A stretch of 33,101 bases of DNA. It comes from Caldilineaceae bacterium. Lineage in GTDB: Bacteria > Chloroflexota > Anaerolineae > Caldilineales > Caldilineaceae. The stretch is taken from positions 1 to 33,101 of the forward strand of contig JALSIX010000009.1 in the NCBI GenBank assembly GCA_026989655.1, given 5' to 3'. Shown piece by piece: positions 1 to 10,190 of the stretch. A program made the position numbers and the translations under genes. The number at the start of each line of letters is the position of its first letter. The first letter of the stretch is position 1. The notes under the pieces were generated by a model, which ran no database searches, was not told where the DNA came from, and saw nothing but the letters and a program-made list of their open reading frames with translations.

Positions 1-2
1 GG

Positions 3-218
3 GCCATGGTGGGCGGTTTCCTCCTGGGCGCGACAGGCACCCTGGTGGGCAGCCTGGGCCAGGGGGACCTGGGCCCCTGGGGGGCCTTGGGCTACAGCGT
101 GGCCAATGCCATCTACATCCGGCGGACCGGCGTCCGCTGGTGGAAGCTGCTTCTGCTGGCCCTCTTCCTGCTGGAGCTGATGGTCTACCTGCTCCGGTTT
201 CTCGTGGGCTCCGGTTGA
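3..218 (+). CDS. C-terminal part of a small membrane protein (5' end may lie outside window)
   Basis: The reading frame is open from the first bases of the window and stops at 216-218, so the true start may lie upstream. An ATG at 6 is only a possible start, and no ribosome binding site can be judged. The visible 70 residues hold a Gly-rich hydrophobic stretch (about residues 3-18) and a strongly hydrophobic Leu-rich helix near the C-terminus (about residues 45-66, starting at WWKLLLLALF) with Arg before it. This fits an integral membrane protein tail. I do not recognise the family. The next gene has its own promoter, so this one is probably a separate transcription unit. Confidence 0.45.
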   Translation, partial: AMVGGFLLGATGTLVGSLGQGDLGPWGALGYSVANAIYIRRTGVRWWKLLLLALFLLELMVYLLRFLVGSG

Positions 219-229
219 CCCCTTCTGGA

Positions 230-246
230 ACGTGTGTGGGACACGT
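230..246. repeat. Short perfect inverted repeat in intergenic region
   Basis: ACGTGT and ACACGT (6 bp arms) flank a GTGGG loop just after the stop codon of the first frame and about 85 bases upstream of the -35 box of the next gene. It has no T-run, so it is not a convincing terminator. It could be a small operator or chance. Confidence 0.25.
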
Positions 247-332
247 CCATCAGGCCAAGGCCTGCCCTGACGTCCCCCAGTGGGCAGGAACCCTCACCTG
301 GCCGATGATCCTGAAAATATGCCCGACCCTGC

Positions 333-361
333 TTGCTCCCAGGGGGCCGGAGGTGTAGAAT
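333..361 (+). promoter_or_regulatory. Sigma-70-type promoter for the ILEI-domain membrane protein; probably leaderless
   Basis: TTGCTC (333-338) and TAGAAT (356-361) are separated by exactly 17 bp. Transcription would begin about 6-7 bases after the -10 box, at about 368, which is itself a GTG in frame with the ATG at 374. There is therefore no room for a Shine-Dalgarno sequence. The -35 element sits in the string TTGCTCCC, also found at the promoter of the propeller sensor (4393-4400). Confidence 0.6.
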
Positions 362-373
362 CGGGACGTGTCT

Positions 374-3205
374 ATGTCCCGGAAGCGACCGCCCGGCGCC
401 CTTGGATCCCCCCTCGGCCACCACGGTGTAGCCCTGGCCGTCTACACGGTGTTGGCCCTGGTGCTCACCTGGCCCCTGGTGCAGCACATGGCCACCCGCG
501 TCCCCGGCGACGGCATCGACGACCCAGCCCTGGCCTGGAACCTGTGGTGGATCCGCTTTCGACTGGTGGAACAGCTCCAGCCCGACGTCTTCCACGCGGA
601 TTGGATGTTCTACCCCATCGGCGTGAACCTGGCCTTCTACACCTTGACCCTCCTGAACGGCCTCCTCAGCATCCCCTTGCAGGTGGGCCTGTCCCTGGTG
701 TGGGCCTCGAACCTGGTGCTCCTCTCCGCGTATGTGCTGGCCGGGTACGGCGTCTACCTGTTGGTGTCCGAGCTCCTGACCCGGGCCGGCTCCCCGAGCC
801 GCCATGTCCATGCCCTCGCCCTGGTGGCCGGCATCGTCTACGCCTACGCCGGCCCCAAGCTCTTCTACGCCAGCCTGGGCCAGTTCAACATCGCCAGCAA
901 CCAGTGGATCCCCTTCGCGGTGCTCTACCTGCTGAGGGCGGGGACCTCTCGTCGAAGCCGGGATCTCTGGATGGCCGGCCTCTTCTTCGGACTGCAGGCC
1001 TGGGCCGAGCTCACCTACGCGTCCTTCCTGGCGGTCTTCGCGGGGCTCTACGGTGCCTGGATCCTGTTGGGCGGAGAGCCGTTGACCCTCCAGGGAGGGA
1101 GATCCTGGTCTCGCCGCGGGCAGACCTGGCTCCGTCTGGCCGGGATCGGTCTGGTGGCCCTGGTGGCCCTGGCCCCCTTCCTCTGGGCCATGATCCCCGA
1201 TCTGCGGGCGGAGGGGGATTTCTTCGCCCGCGGCGGCGGGTTCGCGGACATCTTCAGCGCGGACCTGGCCGGCTACCTGGTGCCCACCCGTCTCCACCCC
1301 CTGTGGGGCCGCTGGGTGGCCGAGCTGCCTTTCCCCAACGACAAGGGCCAGCACATCTACCTGGGCTACACCGCGCTCCTGGCCGCCTTCCTGGGAGGGC
1401 GGTACCTGGTGCGGCAGTGGGGAAGCCAAGGGCTCTTCTGGCCGCTGGTCGGCCTGGCCTTCGGGTGGTTGACCCTGGGACCCAACGTGCGGGTGATGGG
1501 AAGGCCCACCCCGGTGCCCGGCCCCTTTGCCCTCCTCAGCCAGCTGCCCTTCTTCAGCGGCAACCGCTACCCCAGCCGGTACAGCGTGATGCTCCTCCTC
1601 TGCACAGCCGTGCTGGCCGCCTTCGGCCTCCACGCCCTGCTGCGCTCCCAGCGGCTCCGGCCCCTGGGGCGGCTCGCTCCGGCCCGATCGGTGCTTCTCC
1701 TCTTCACGCTCCTCTTCCTGTTCGAGCATCTGGCCATCCCCCTGCCTCTGAACGACTTCCGGGTCCCCCAGATCTATCGCCGCCTGGCCCAGGAACCCGG
1801 CGACTTCGCGATCCTGGAGCTGCCCACAGGCTGGCGCAACGGCGCCCGGGTCCTGGGGCGTTCCGACGTGTTGATCATGATGCAGCAGTGGTACCAGACA
1901 GTCCACGGCAAGCGACGCCTGGGGGGCAACACCAGCCGCAATCCGGCCTACAAGTTCCAGTACTTCACCGAGGCCCCCTTGTTGGGCGACCTCATCCAGG
2001 TGATGAACGCGGACCGCCCACACCTGGCGCCGGTGGTCCAGGAACAGTGGGACCGAATGGTGGCCCGGAACCGGGCCTGGGCCCAGACAGTGTTGGATTT
2101 CCTGGACGTGCGCTACGTGCTGCTCCACGTGGACCGGTCGCCGCCGGCGCTGGTCCGCTTCGTGGAGGAGGTGCTTCCCGTAGCCCTGGTGGAGACCTGG
2201 CAGGGACCGGATTGGACCGGGGCGCCCAGCACCATCCGCCTGTACCGGGTCCTGGCGGAGGACCCGACCCGCTCCCCGCAGCCCGCCCGCGTCCAGGAGA
2301 TCCAGCCGGCCACGGAGTTCGGTCGGCTCTACCTGGCCGAGGGCTGGTCTCGATTTGGCCTCCAGGAACGTGTCCGCTATGCGACTCGGGCCCGTCCAGA
2401 GCTGCTGCTGGGCCTGCCCTCCGCAGGCGGCACCCTGACCCTGACCGTCTACGGTCCTGCGGCCCTGGTGGACCTGCAGTTGAACGGCGTGCGCCTGCCC
2501 TGGGCAGCCCAGGCCGCCCAGGGCGAGCGCCAGGTGATCCGAGCCCAGATCCCCCCAGGAGTGGCCACCCGGCCTGTGGACCGGCTCACCCTGGCCTTCC
2601 AGGATCTCCGGGCCCACCCCACCTGGATGGATCTCCCTACCCGGGGCCGCTCCCACCCCATTGGGGAAACCGGGGTCGCCCTGCCGCCCCTCCACGCCGT
2701 GGTGGCCTTGAGCGCAGGCGAGGAGGTGGGGAACTTCGCCCACCTCTACGTGACCAACGACCGGATGGCCGGGGTCGACGTGGCCCTGGGCCGGCGAGGC
2801 TACAACCTGGTGGCCCTGGACGAACAGACCCAGGTGCTGGACCGCGCGGTCTTCGACACCCACGGCGATCCCCAGGCCTCCGCGGCCCTGGCCAAGTGGA
2901 TCCGCGGCTGGCCGCCGGGAACCATCATCGCGGGCGCGGTCCAGGACGAGGCCAGCTTTCGGCTGGACGAGGAGGCTGTCCAGGCCCTCCAAGAGCTCGG
3001 GGTGGCCACGGACCTGCGAGGCCGTTTTCGCTGGGCCCATGCCTTCGTGGGGGTGGTGGGCGCGGCCCCGGGGACGGCCCTGGAGGAGACCTCCCTGTTG
3101 CGCCCCGCGGCCGCAGTGGTGGGCCTGCCCATCGACAGCCCCTCCATCACCGGTGGGATCGGGCGTATCCGGTTCGAGGTCCGGCAGGTGGAAGGCACGC
3201 CCTGA
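374..3205 (+). CDS. Large multispanning membrane protein (YfhO/GT-C-like) with C-terminal ILEI domain
   Basis: A 943-residue protein. Residues about 20-455 hold many hydrophobic helices with short loops. The loop after helix 1 has the acidic DDPALAWNLWW segment common in GT-C-type membrane glycosyltransferases and YfhO-like proteins, so a role in building or modifying surface glycans is likely. Residues about 456-775 are soluble and beta-rich. Residues about 776-930 match the ILEI (FAM3/POMGNT1-stem) domain pattern: NFAHLYV, GRRGYNLVALD, VFDTHGDP, PPGTIIAGAVQDEAS, LRGRFRWAHAFVGV. In eukaryotes that fold binds carbohydrate. The next gene is a sugar-type oxidoreductase 70 bases downstream, which fits a glycan pathway. 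An in-frame GTG at 368 coincides with the predicted transcription start and is the alternative start. The membrane architecture is certain; the exact enzymatic role is inferred. Confidence 0.8.
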   Translation: MSRKRPPGALGSPLGHHGVALAVYTVLALVLTWPLVQHMATRVPGDGIDDPALAWNLWWIRFRLVEQLQPDVFHADWMFYPIGVNLAFYTLTLLNGLLSIPLQVGLSLVWASNLVLLSAYVLAGYGVYLLVSELLTRAGSPSRHVHALALVAGIVYAYAGPKLFYASLGQFNIASNQWIPFAVLYLLRAGTSRRSRDLWMAGLFFGLQAWAELTYASFLAVFAGLYGAWILLGGEPLTLQGGRSWSRRGQTWLRLAGIGLVALVALAPFLWAMIPDLRAEGDFFARGGGFADIFSADLAGYLVPTRLHPLWGRWVAELPFPNDKGQHIYLGYTALLAAFLGGRYLVRQWGSQGLFWPLVGLAFGWLTLGPNVRVMGRPTPVPGPFALLSQLPFFSGNRYPSRYSVMLLLCTAVLAAFGLHALLRSQRLRPLGRLAPARSVLLLFTLLFLFEHLAIPLPLNDFRVPQIYRRLAQEPGDFAILELPTGWRNGARVLGRSDVLIMMQQWYQTVHGKRRLGGNTSRNPAYKFQYFTEAPLLGDLIQVMNADRPHLAPVVQEQWDRMVARNRAWAQTVLDFLDVRYVLLHVDRSPPALVRFVEEVLPVALVETWQGPDWTGAPSTIRLYRVLAEDPTRSPQPARVQEIQPATEFGRLYLAEGWSRFGLQERVRYATRARPELLLGLPSAGGTLTLTVYGPAALVDLQLNGVRLPWAAQAAQGERQVIRAQIPPGVATRPVDRLTLAFQDLRAHPTWMDLPTRGRSHPIGETGVALPPLHAVVALSAGEEVGNFAHLYVTNDRMAGVDVALGRRGYNLVALDEQTQVLDRAVFDTHGDPQASAALAKWIRGWPPGTIIAGAVQDEASFRLDEEAVQALQELGVATDLRGRFRWAHAFVGVVGAAPGTALEETSLLRPAAAVVGLPIDSPSITGGIGRIRFEVRQVEGTP

Positions 3206-3275
3206 GCAGCGGGCAGGGACGTCGGGATACCTCCATGTCCGGTCGAGATCCTGTGGGGAAAGGAAACATGTGCCC

Positions 3276-4340
3276 ATGACCGAGATCCAAAAGGCCGTTG
3301 CCCGGGTCCCTGTATCGGAGGGGCAACACCCCGTGGGCGTGGCCCTGGTGGGCTTCGGCTACTGGGGCCCGAACCTGGCCCGGAACTTCGCGGAGATGAC
3401 CCAGGCCGATCTCCTCTACGTGGTGGACCGCGACGCGTCCGCCCGGGCCCGCGCGGCCCACCTGTACCCGGGAACCCAGGTGGTGGCCGAGCTGGCAGAG
3501 GCCCTCGCGGACCCCCGGGTGGAGGCCGTGGCCATTGCCACCCCCGCGCTCTCCCACGTGGCCTTGGCCCAGATCGCGCTGGAGGCCGGAAAACATGTCT
3601 TCGTGGAGAAGCCCATGGCCACCACCCTGGCCGATGCCCGGCGCCTGTTGGCCCAGGCCCAGGCTCGAGGCCGGGTGCTCATGGTGGGCCATGTCTTCGA
3701 GTACAACCCCGCGGTGTGGTACATCCGCGATGCCATCCGCCGGGGAGAGCTGGGCCAGGTGTACTACCTCTACAGCCGTCGGGTCAACCTGGGCCGGGTG
3801 CAGAGCGACATCAACGCCCTGTGGAGCATCGCCCCCCACGACGTCTCCATCGCCCTCTTCCTCCTGGAGCAGATGCCCGAGACCGTGACCTGCCAGGGAG
3901 CCGCCTGGCTGAACGGCCGGGTGGAGGATGTGGTCTTCCTCACCCTCCACTTCCCAGGCAACGTCCTGTGCCACATCCACACCAGTTGGCTGGATCCCAG
4001 CAAACAGCGGGAGATGACCATCGTGGGCAGCCGGAAGATGATCGTGTACGACGATGTGAGCAGCGAGGGCAAGATCCGGGTCTACGACAAGGGCGTGTAC
4101 CGAAAGGGAGATCCCATCTACGGCGAGTACCAGTTCAAGGTCCACACCGGGGACATCCTGATCCCCCGCATCGACATGCGGGAACCCCTGCGCCTGGAGC
4201 TGGAGGACTTCACCCAGGCCATCCGGGCCGGCACCCGCCCGAAGGCCGACGCCCAGGACGGCCTCCGGGTGGTGGCCGTCCTGGAGGCGGGCCAACAGAG
4301 CCTGGAACAGGGAGGACGCCCGGTCCCGGTGGCCGTCTAG
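3276..4340 (+). CDS. Gfo/Idh/MocA-family oxidoreductase (sugar or sugar-nucleotide dehydrogenase)
   Basis: A 354-residue cytoplasmic NAD(P)-dependent dehydrogenase. The Rossmann nucleotide-binding loop is GFGYWG (residues 26-31), and the family signature EKPMA follows at 111-115. The C-terminal half is the usual alpha/beta substrate domain, with HVFEYNPAVWYIRDAI and APHDVSIALFLL. These resemble the WlbA/WbpB branch, which oxidises UDP-N-acetyl-hexosamine uronates at C3, but the substrate cannot be fixed from sequence. The start is ambiguous: GGGGAAAGG (3255-3263) is 6 bases before an in-frame GTG at 3270 and 12 before the ATG at 3276. It follows the ILEI-domain membrane protein after 70 bases on the same strand and probably shares its transcript, suggesting joint work on surface polysaccharide or glycoprotein. 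Confidence 0.88.
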   Translation: MTEIQKAVARVPVSEGQHPVGVALVGFGYWGPNLARNFAEMTQADLLYVVDRDASARARAAHLYPGTQVVAELAEALADPRVEAVAIATPALSHVALAQIALEAGKHVFVEKPMATTLADARRLLAQAQARGRVLMVGHVFEYNPAVWYIRDAIRRGELGQVYYLYSRRVNLGRVQSDINALWSIAPHDVSIALFLLEQMPETVTCQGAAWLNGRVEDVVFLTLHFPGNVLCHIHTSWLDPSKQREMTIVGSRKMIVYDDVSSEGKIRVYDKGVYRKGDPIYGEYQFKVHTGDILIPRIDMREPLRLELEDFTQAIRAGTRPKADAQDGLRVVAVLEAGQQSLEQGGRPVPVAV

Positions 4341-4354
4341 ATCCACGCCGCCCT

Positions 4355-4382
4355 TTTCCAGTGGACCATTTCCAGTAGACCA
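4355..4382. repeat. 14-bp tandem direct repeat upstream of the sensor promoter
   Basis: TTTCCAGTGGACCA (4355-4368) is followed directly by TTTCCAGTAGACCA (4369-4382), with one G/A difference. The pair ends 10 bp before the -35 box of the propeller-sensor promoter. That is a position from which a regulator bound in tandem could act. No regulator is assigned. Confidence 0.5.
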
Positions 4383-4392
4383 TGGAATGTGT

Positions 4393-4420
4393 TTGCTCCC
4401 CAGGCCGTGGCATGTATAAT
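4393..4420 (+). promoter_or_regulatory. Promoter of the propeller-sensor/ATPase/polynucleotide-kinase operon
   Basis: TTGCTC (4393-4398), a 16-bp spacer and a consensus TATAAT (4415-4420). The start of transcription would fall near 4427, giving a leader of about 110 bases before the chosen ATG at 4537. The first bases around the -35 (TTGCTCCC followed by AGG) repeat those at the promoter of the 374-3205 gene. Confidence 0.7.
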
Positions 4421-4536
4421 TGATGCGCGCGGGCTTTGAAAATCGTGAAGCCACCCTGGATCGCGAGGCGAAGGTGAGAGCGGCTGCGCCTACCCCGGAT
4501 GCCCCTCCCCATCGACGGAGAGACCGCCCCCGGCCC

Positions 4537-7897
<3,361 letters not shown>

Positions 7898-7905
<8 letters not shown>

Positions 7906-9205
7906 CCCCTACATCGTTGGGCGCTGGGTCCAGGGCCCACAGCACTACGGCCGACGACACCTGATCGACTACCTGTTCCACTCCCAGGACCTGATCACCT
8001 GGGTGGTGGGCACCCGGCGCATGGGCAAGACCTCCCTCCTGCGTCAGCTGGAGTGGCTGCTGGACCAGGGGCAGGGAGACAGCCGTCTGGTCCCCCTCCT
8101 GTTGGATCTCCAGGGGGTGGAGAGCATGGCGGCCCTCGGCGACGAGCTCCTCTTCGCGCTGGAGGACAACCTGGAACGTTTCGAGCCCCTGGGGGTGAAC
8201 GTGGCCATCCTGCGAGGCAAGGAGGCCACCACCCAGCTCCGCCTCCTGCAGCGGGAGCTGGTGGTCCGGGGGTACACCCTGTTCCTGCTGATCGACGAGG
8301 CCGAGGCCTTCGTCAACATCGCGGAGCACGACTCCTCGGGCCTGGCCCGGCTGCGGAAGATCCTGCAGAACGGCCGTCAACGCACCGTGATGACGGCCAC
8401 GAAGCTGCTCATCCGCCTGGACGAACGGATTCACCACTGGCTCACCAGCCCCTTTCTGGCCGGTGTGCGCCTGGTCAACCTGTGGAGCCTGGATCCGGCC
8501 GCGGCCCAGGCCCTGGTACGCCAGGAGCAGAGCGCCACACCGGTGGATGTGGACGAGAAGACCCTGGAGGACATCCTCTTCTACACCAACCGACATCCCT
8601 ACCTCCTCCAGTACCTCTGTTATCATCTCTTCGATACCCGGCCCGACGGCAGCGGATACCTCCGCCCTGTGTACGACGAGGCCCTGGAGCCTGACCCGCT
8701 CCTGGCCGGCTTCTTCCGGATCGACTTCAGCCACCTCTCGCCCCGGGAACGGGCCATCCTCCTGACCGTGGCCCGGCGCTCCCTGTTGCCGCTGGAGGAG
8801 CTGGAGCACGAGTTCCCCGACATCTCCCGAGAGGAGCTCTGGAAGTTCGTCCACGGCCTCGACAAGTTGGGCCTGCTGCGCCGCGTGTTGGAGGACCAGT
8901 GGGCGGTGGGCAACGAGTATCTGCGTCGATGGCTGCGCCAGAACATGGCCTCTCTGGAGCGGATGACCGAGGCCCTGATCGGCGACCAGGAGGTGGCCCG
9001 GCTCTTGGACGAAGCCCAACAGACCGAACGGACCTACCTCCAGCAACAGCAGGCCCTGCTGCAGCGGAGGCTGGAACACCTTCTGAAGCAACAGGAGGGC
9101 TACGACGGGCAGGCCCCGCCGGAGCTGACCCAGGAGATCCAGGCGGTCCGGCAGGAGCTGGAGGAGATCCGCCATCAACTGGCCGACCTGGCCCAGGAAG
9201 GATGA
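7898..9205 (+). CDS. Soluble P-loop ATPase (STAND/AAA-like) with C-terminal coiled coil
   Basis: A 435-residue cytoplasmic ATPase related to the ATPase half of the preceding sensor: both open with an NP(F/Y)-type segment, a Gly-Arg before the first helix and a (R)RxGKTSLL P-loop. Walker A is GTRRMGKTSL (38-47). Walker B is LFLLIDEAEAF, with Asp133-Glu134. A winged-helix-like middle (LSPRERAILLTVARRSLLPL) is followed by a Gln/Glu/Leu-rich coiled coil from about residue 365 to the end. The ATG at 7898 lies inside the end of the sensor gene (8-base overlap), and its own stop is 5 bases before the next start, so the three genes must be co-expressed. It is a likely partner or signal receiver of the membrane ATPase. 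The biochemical output is unknown. Confidence 0.8.
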
Positions 9206-9210
9206 CCCCC

Positions 9211-10083
9211 ATGACCTTGCACATTCCCGCCCCCTGGCAGGAGCTGCACCTGCCCCAAGGCCCGGGCCCCATCCTCGTCATCGGTGGGCCCGATGCCGGC
9301 AAGAGCACCTTCGTCCACTATCTGGCAGGCCGCTACCTGGAAATGGGCCGGCGGGTGGCCCTGGTGGACGGCGATCCCGGCCAGAGCCGTCTGGGGCCCC
9401 CGGCCACCATGAACCTGGCCCTGGTGGAGGCCCTGGAATCTGGCGAGCGGGTTCGCGGTCTCCGTTGGCGCCGTTTTGTGGGCCATGTCTCGCCCCGAGG
9501 GCGCATGCTGGTGGTCCTGGTCAACGCGGTCCGTCTGGTCTCCATGGCCCGCCGCCAGGGGGCCGAGACGGTCATCTACGACACCAGCGGCCTGATCCGC
9601 CCGGCCCACGGGGGGCTCTACCTGAAGCTGAGCAAGGTCGACCTGCTGCGCCCGGCCGCGCTCATCGCGCTGCGCCAAGGGCAGGAGCTGGAGCCCATCC
9701 TCGCGCCGCTTCGATCCAGCCGCCGGGTGCCGGTCCTGGAGCTGCCCGTCTCGCCCGCGGTCCGTCCCCGGGATCCGGCCACCCGACGGCGCTATCGGGC
9801 CCGGCGCTTCGCCGGCTACTTCGCCCGCGCCCAGACCCTCACCGTCCCCCTGGTCGGTCGGGCCGTGATCCCCGAACCGGCCTTCTACCCCCATCAGCTC
9901 GTGGGCCTGGAGGACCGCCATGGCTTCCTCCTCAGCCTGGGCATCGTCCTCTCCTATCGTCCGCAACGGCATGCCGTGGAGCTCCTGGCCCGCCCCTTTC
10001 CCATGGAACGCCTGGACACCCTCCACCTGGGCGATCTCCTGGTCGACCCCCGGACTTTCGAGGACCATCGGCTCCGCCGTTGA
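9211..10083 (+). CDS. Clp1/Grc3-type polynucleotide 5'-kinase
   Basis: A 290-residue P-loop kinase of the CLP1_P family, whose members phosphorylate 5'-hydroxyl ends of RNA or DNA. Seen here: Walker A GGPDAGKST (25-33), the family's DGDPGQSRLGPP (53-64) that takes the place of LDxDxGQ..xPP, GHVSPRGRMLVVLV, and the VIYDTSGLI strand. The C-terminal third is the beta-rich extension. ATG 9202 overlaps the previous stop (ATGA), but the ribosome site AGGAAGGA (9195-9202) abuts it, so ATG 9211, 8 bases further, is preferred. The enzyme is best known from archaea and eukaryotes; in bacteria it is scattered. Its place in an operon with two signalling ATPases suggests it is the effector. The substrate is unknown. 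Confidence 0.78.
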   Translation: MTLHIPAPWQELHLPQGPGPILVIGGPDAGKSTFVHYLAGRYLEMGRRVALVDGDPGQSRLGPPATMNLALVEALESGERVRGLRWRRFVGHVSPRGRMLVVLVNAVRLVSMARRQGAETVIYDTSGLIRPAHGGLYLKLSKVDLLRPAALIALRQGQELEPILAPLRSSRRVPVLELPVSPAVRPRDPATRRRYRARRFAGYFARAQTLTVPLVGRAVIPEPAFYPHQLVGLEDRHGFLLSLGIVLSYRPQRHAVELLARPFPMERLDTLHLGDLLVDPRTFEDHRLRR

Positions 10084-10178
10084 GGCCCCGGCACCCCCAC
10101 AGCCTGGGCCCCCTTGCCGCGAACCCCGGGGCGCCGCGGGCCCCGCTGTTCCGGCGTGTCCGCGATCCCGGATCCTGC

Positions 10179-10184
10179 TATAAT
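10179..10184 (+). promoter_or_regulatory. -10 box of the cyclase gene; leaderless transcript
   Basis: A consensus TATAAT is followed by exactly six bases and then the ATG at 10191, so transcription should start at or next to the A of the start codon. No Shine-Dalgarno sequence precedes the ATG. The -35 region (around 10156-10161, GTGTCC) is poor. Confidence 0.6.
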
Positions 10185-10190
10185 AGCCCT

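Noticed and set aside
185-3277. Very long open frame on the minus strand opposite the ILEI-domain gene
   Set aside because: High GC gives long antisense frames. Its translation is Gly/Gln/His/Pro-rich low complexity with no domain, while the plus-strand frame has clear TM helices and an ILEI domain.
4423-4536. Upstream in-frame ATG of the propeller sensor at 4423 as a leaderless start
   Set aside because: It is only two bases after the -10 box, closer than transcription can start, and would put 38 charged residues before a clear signal peptide.
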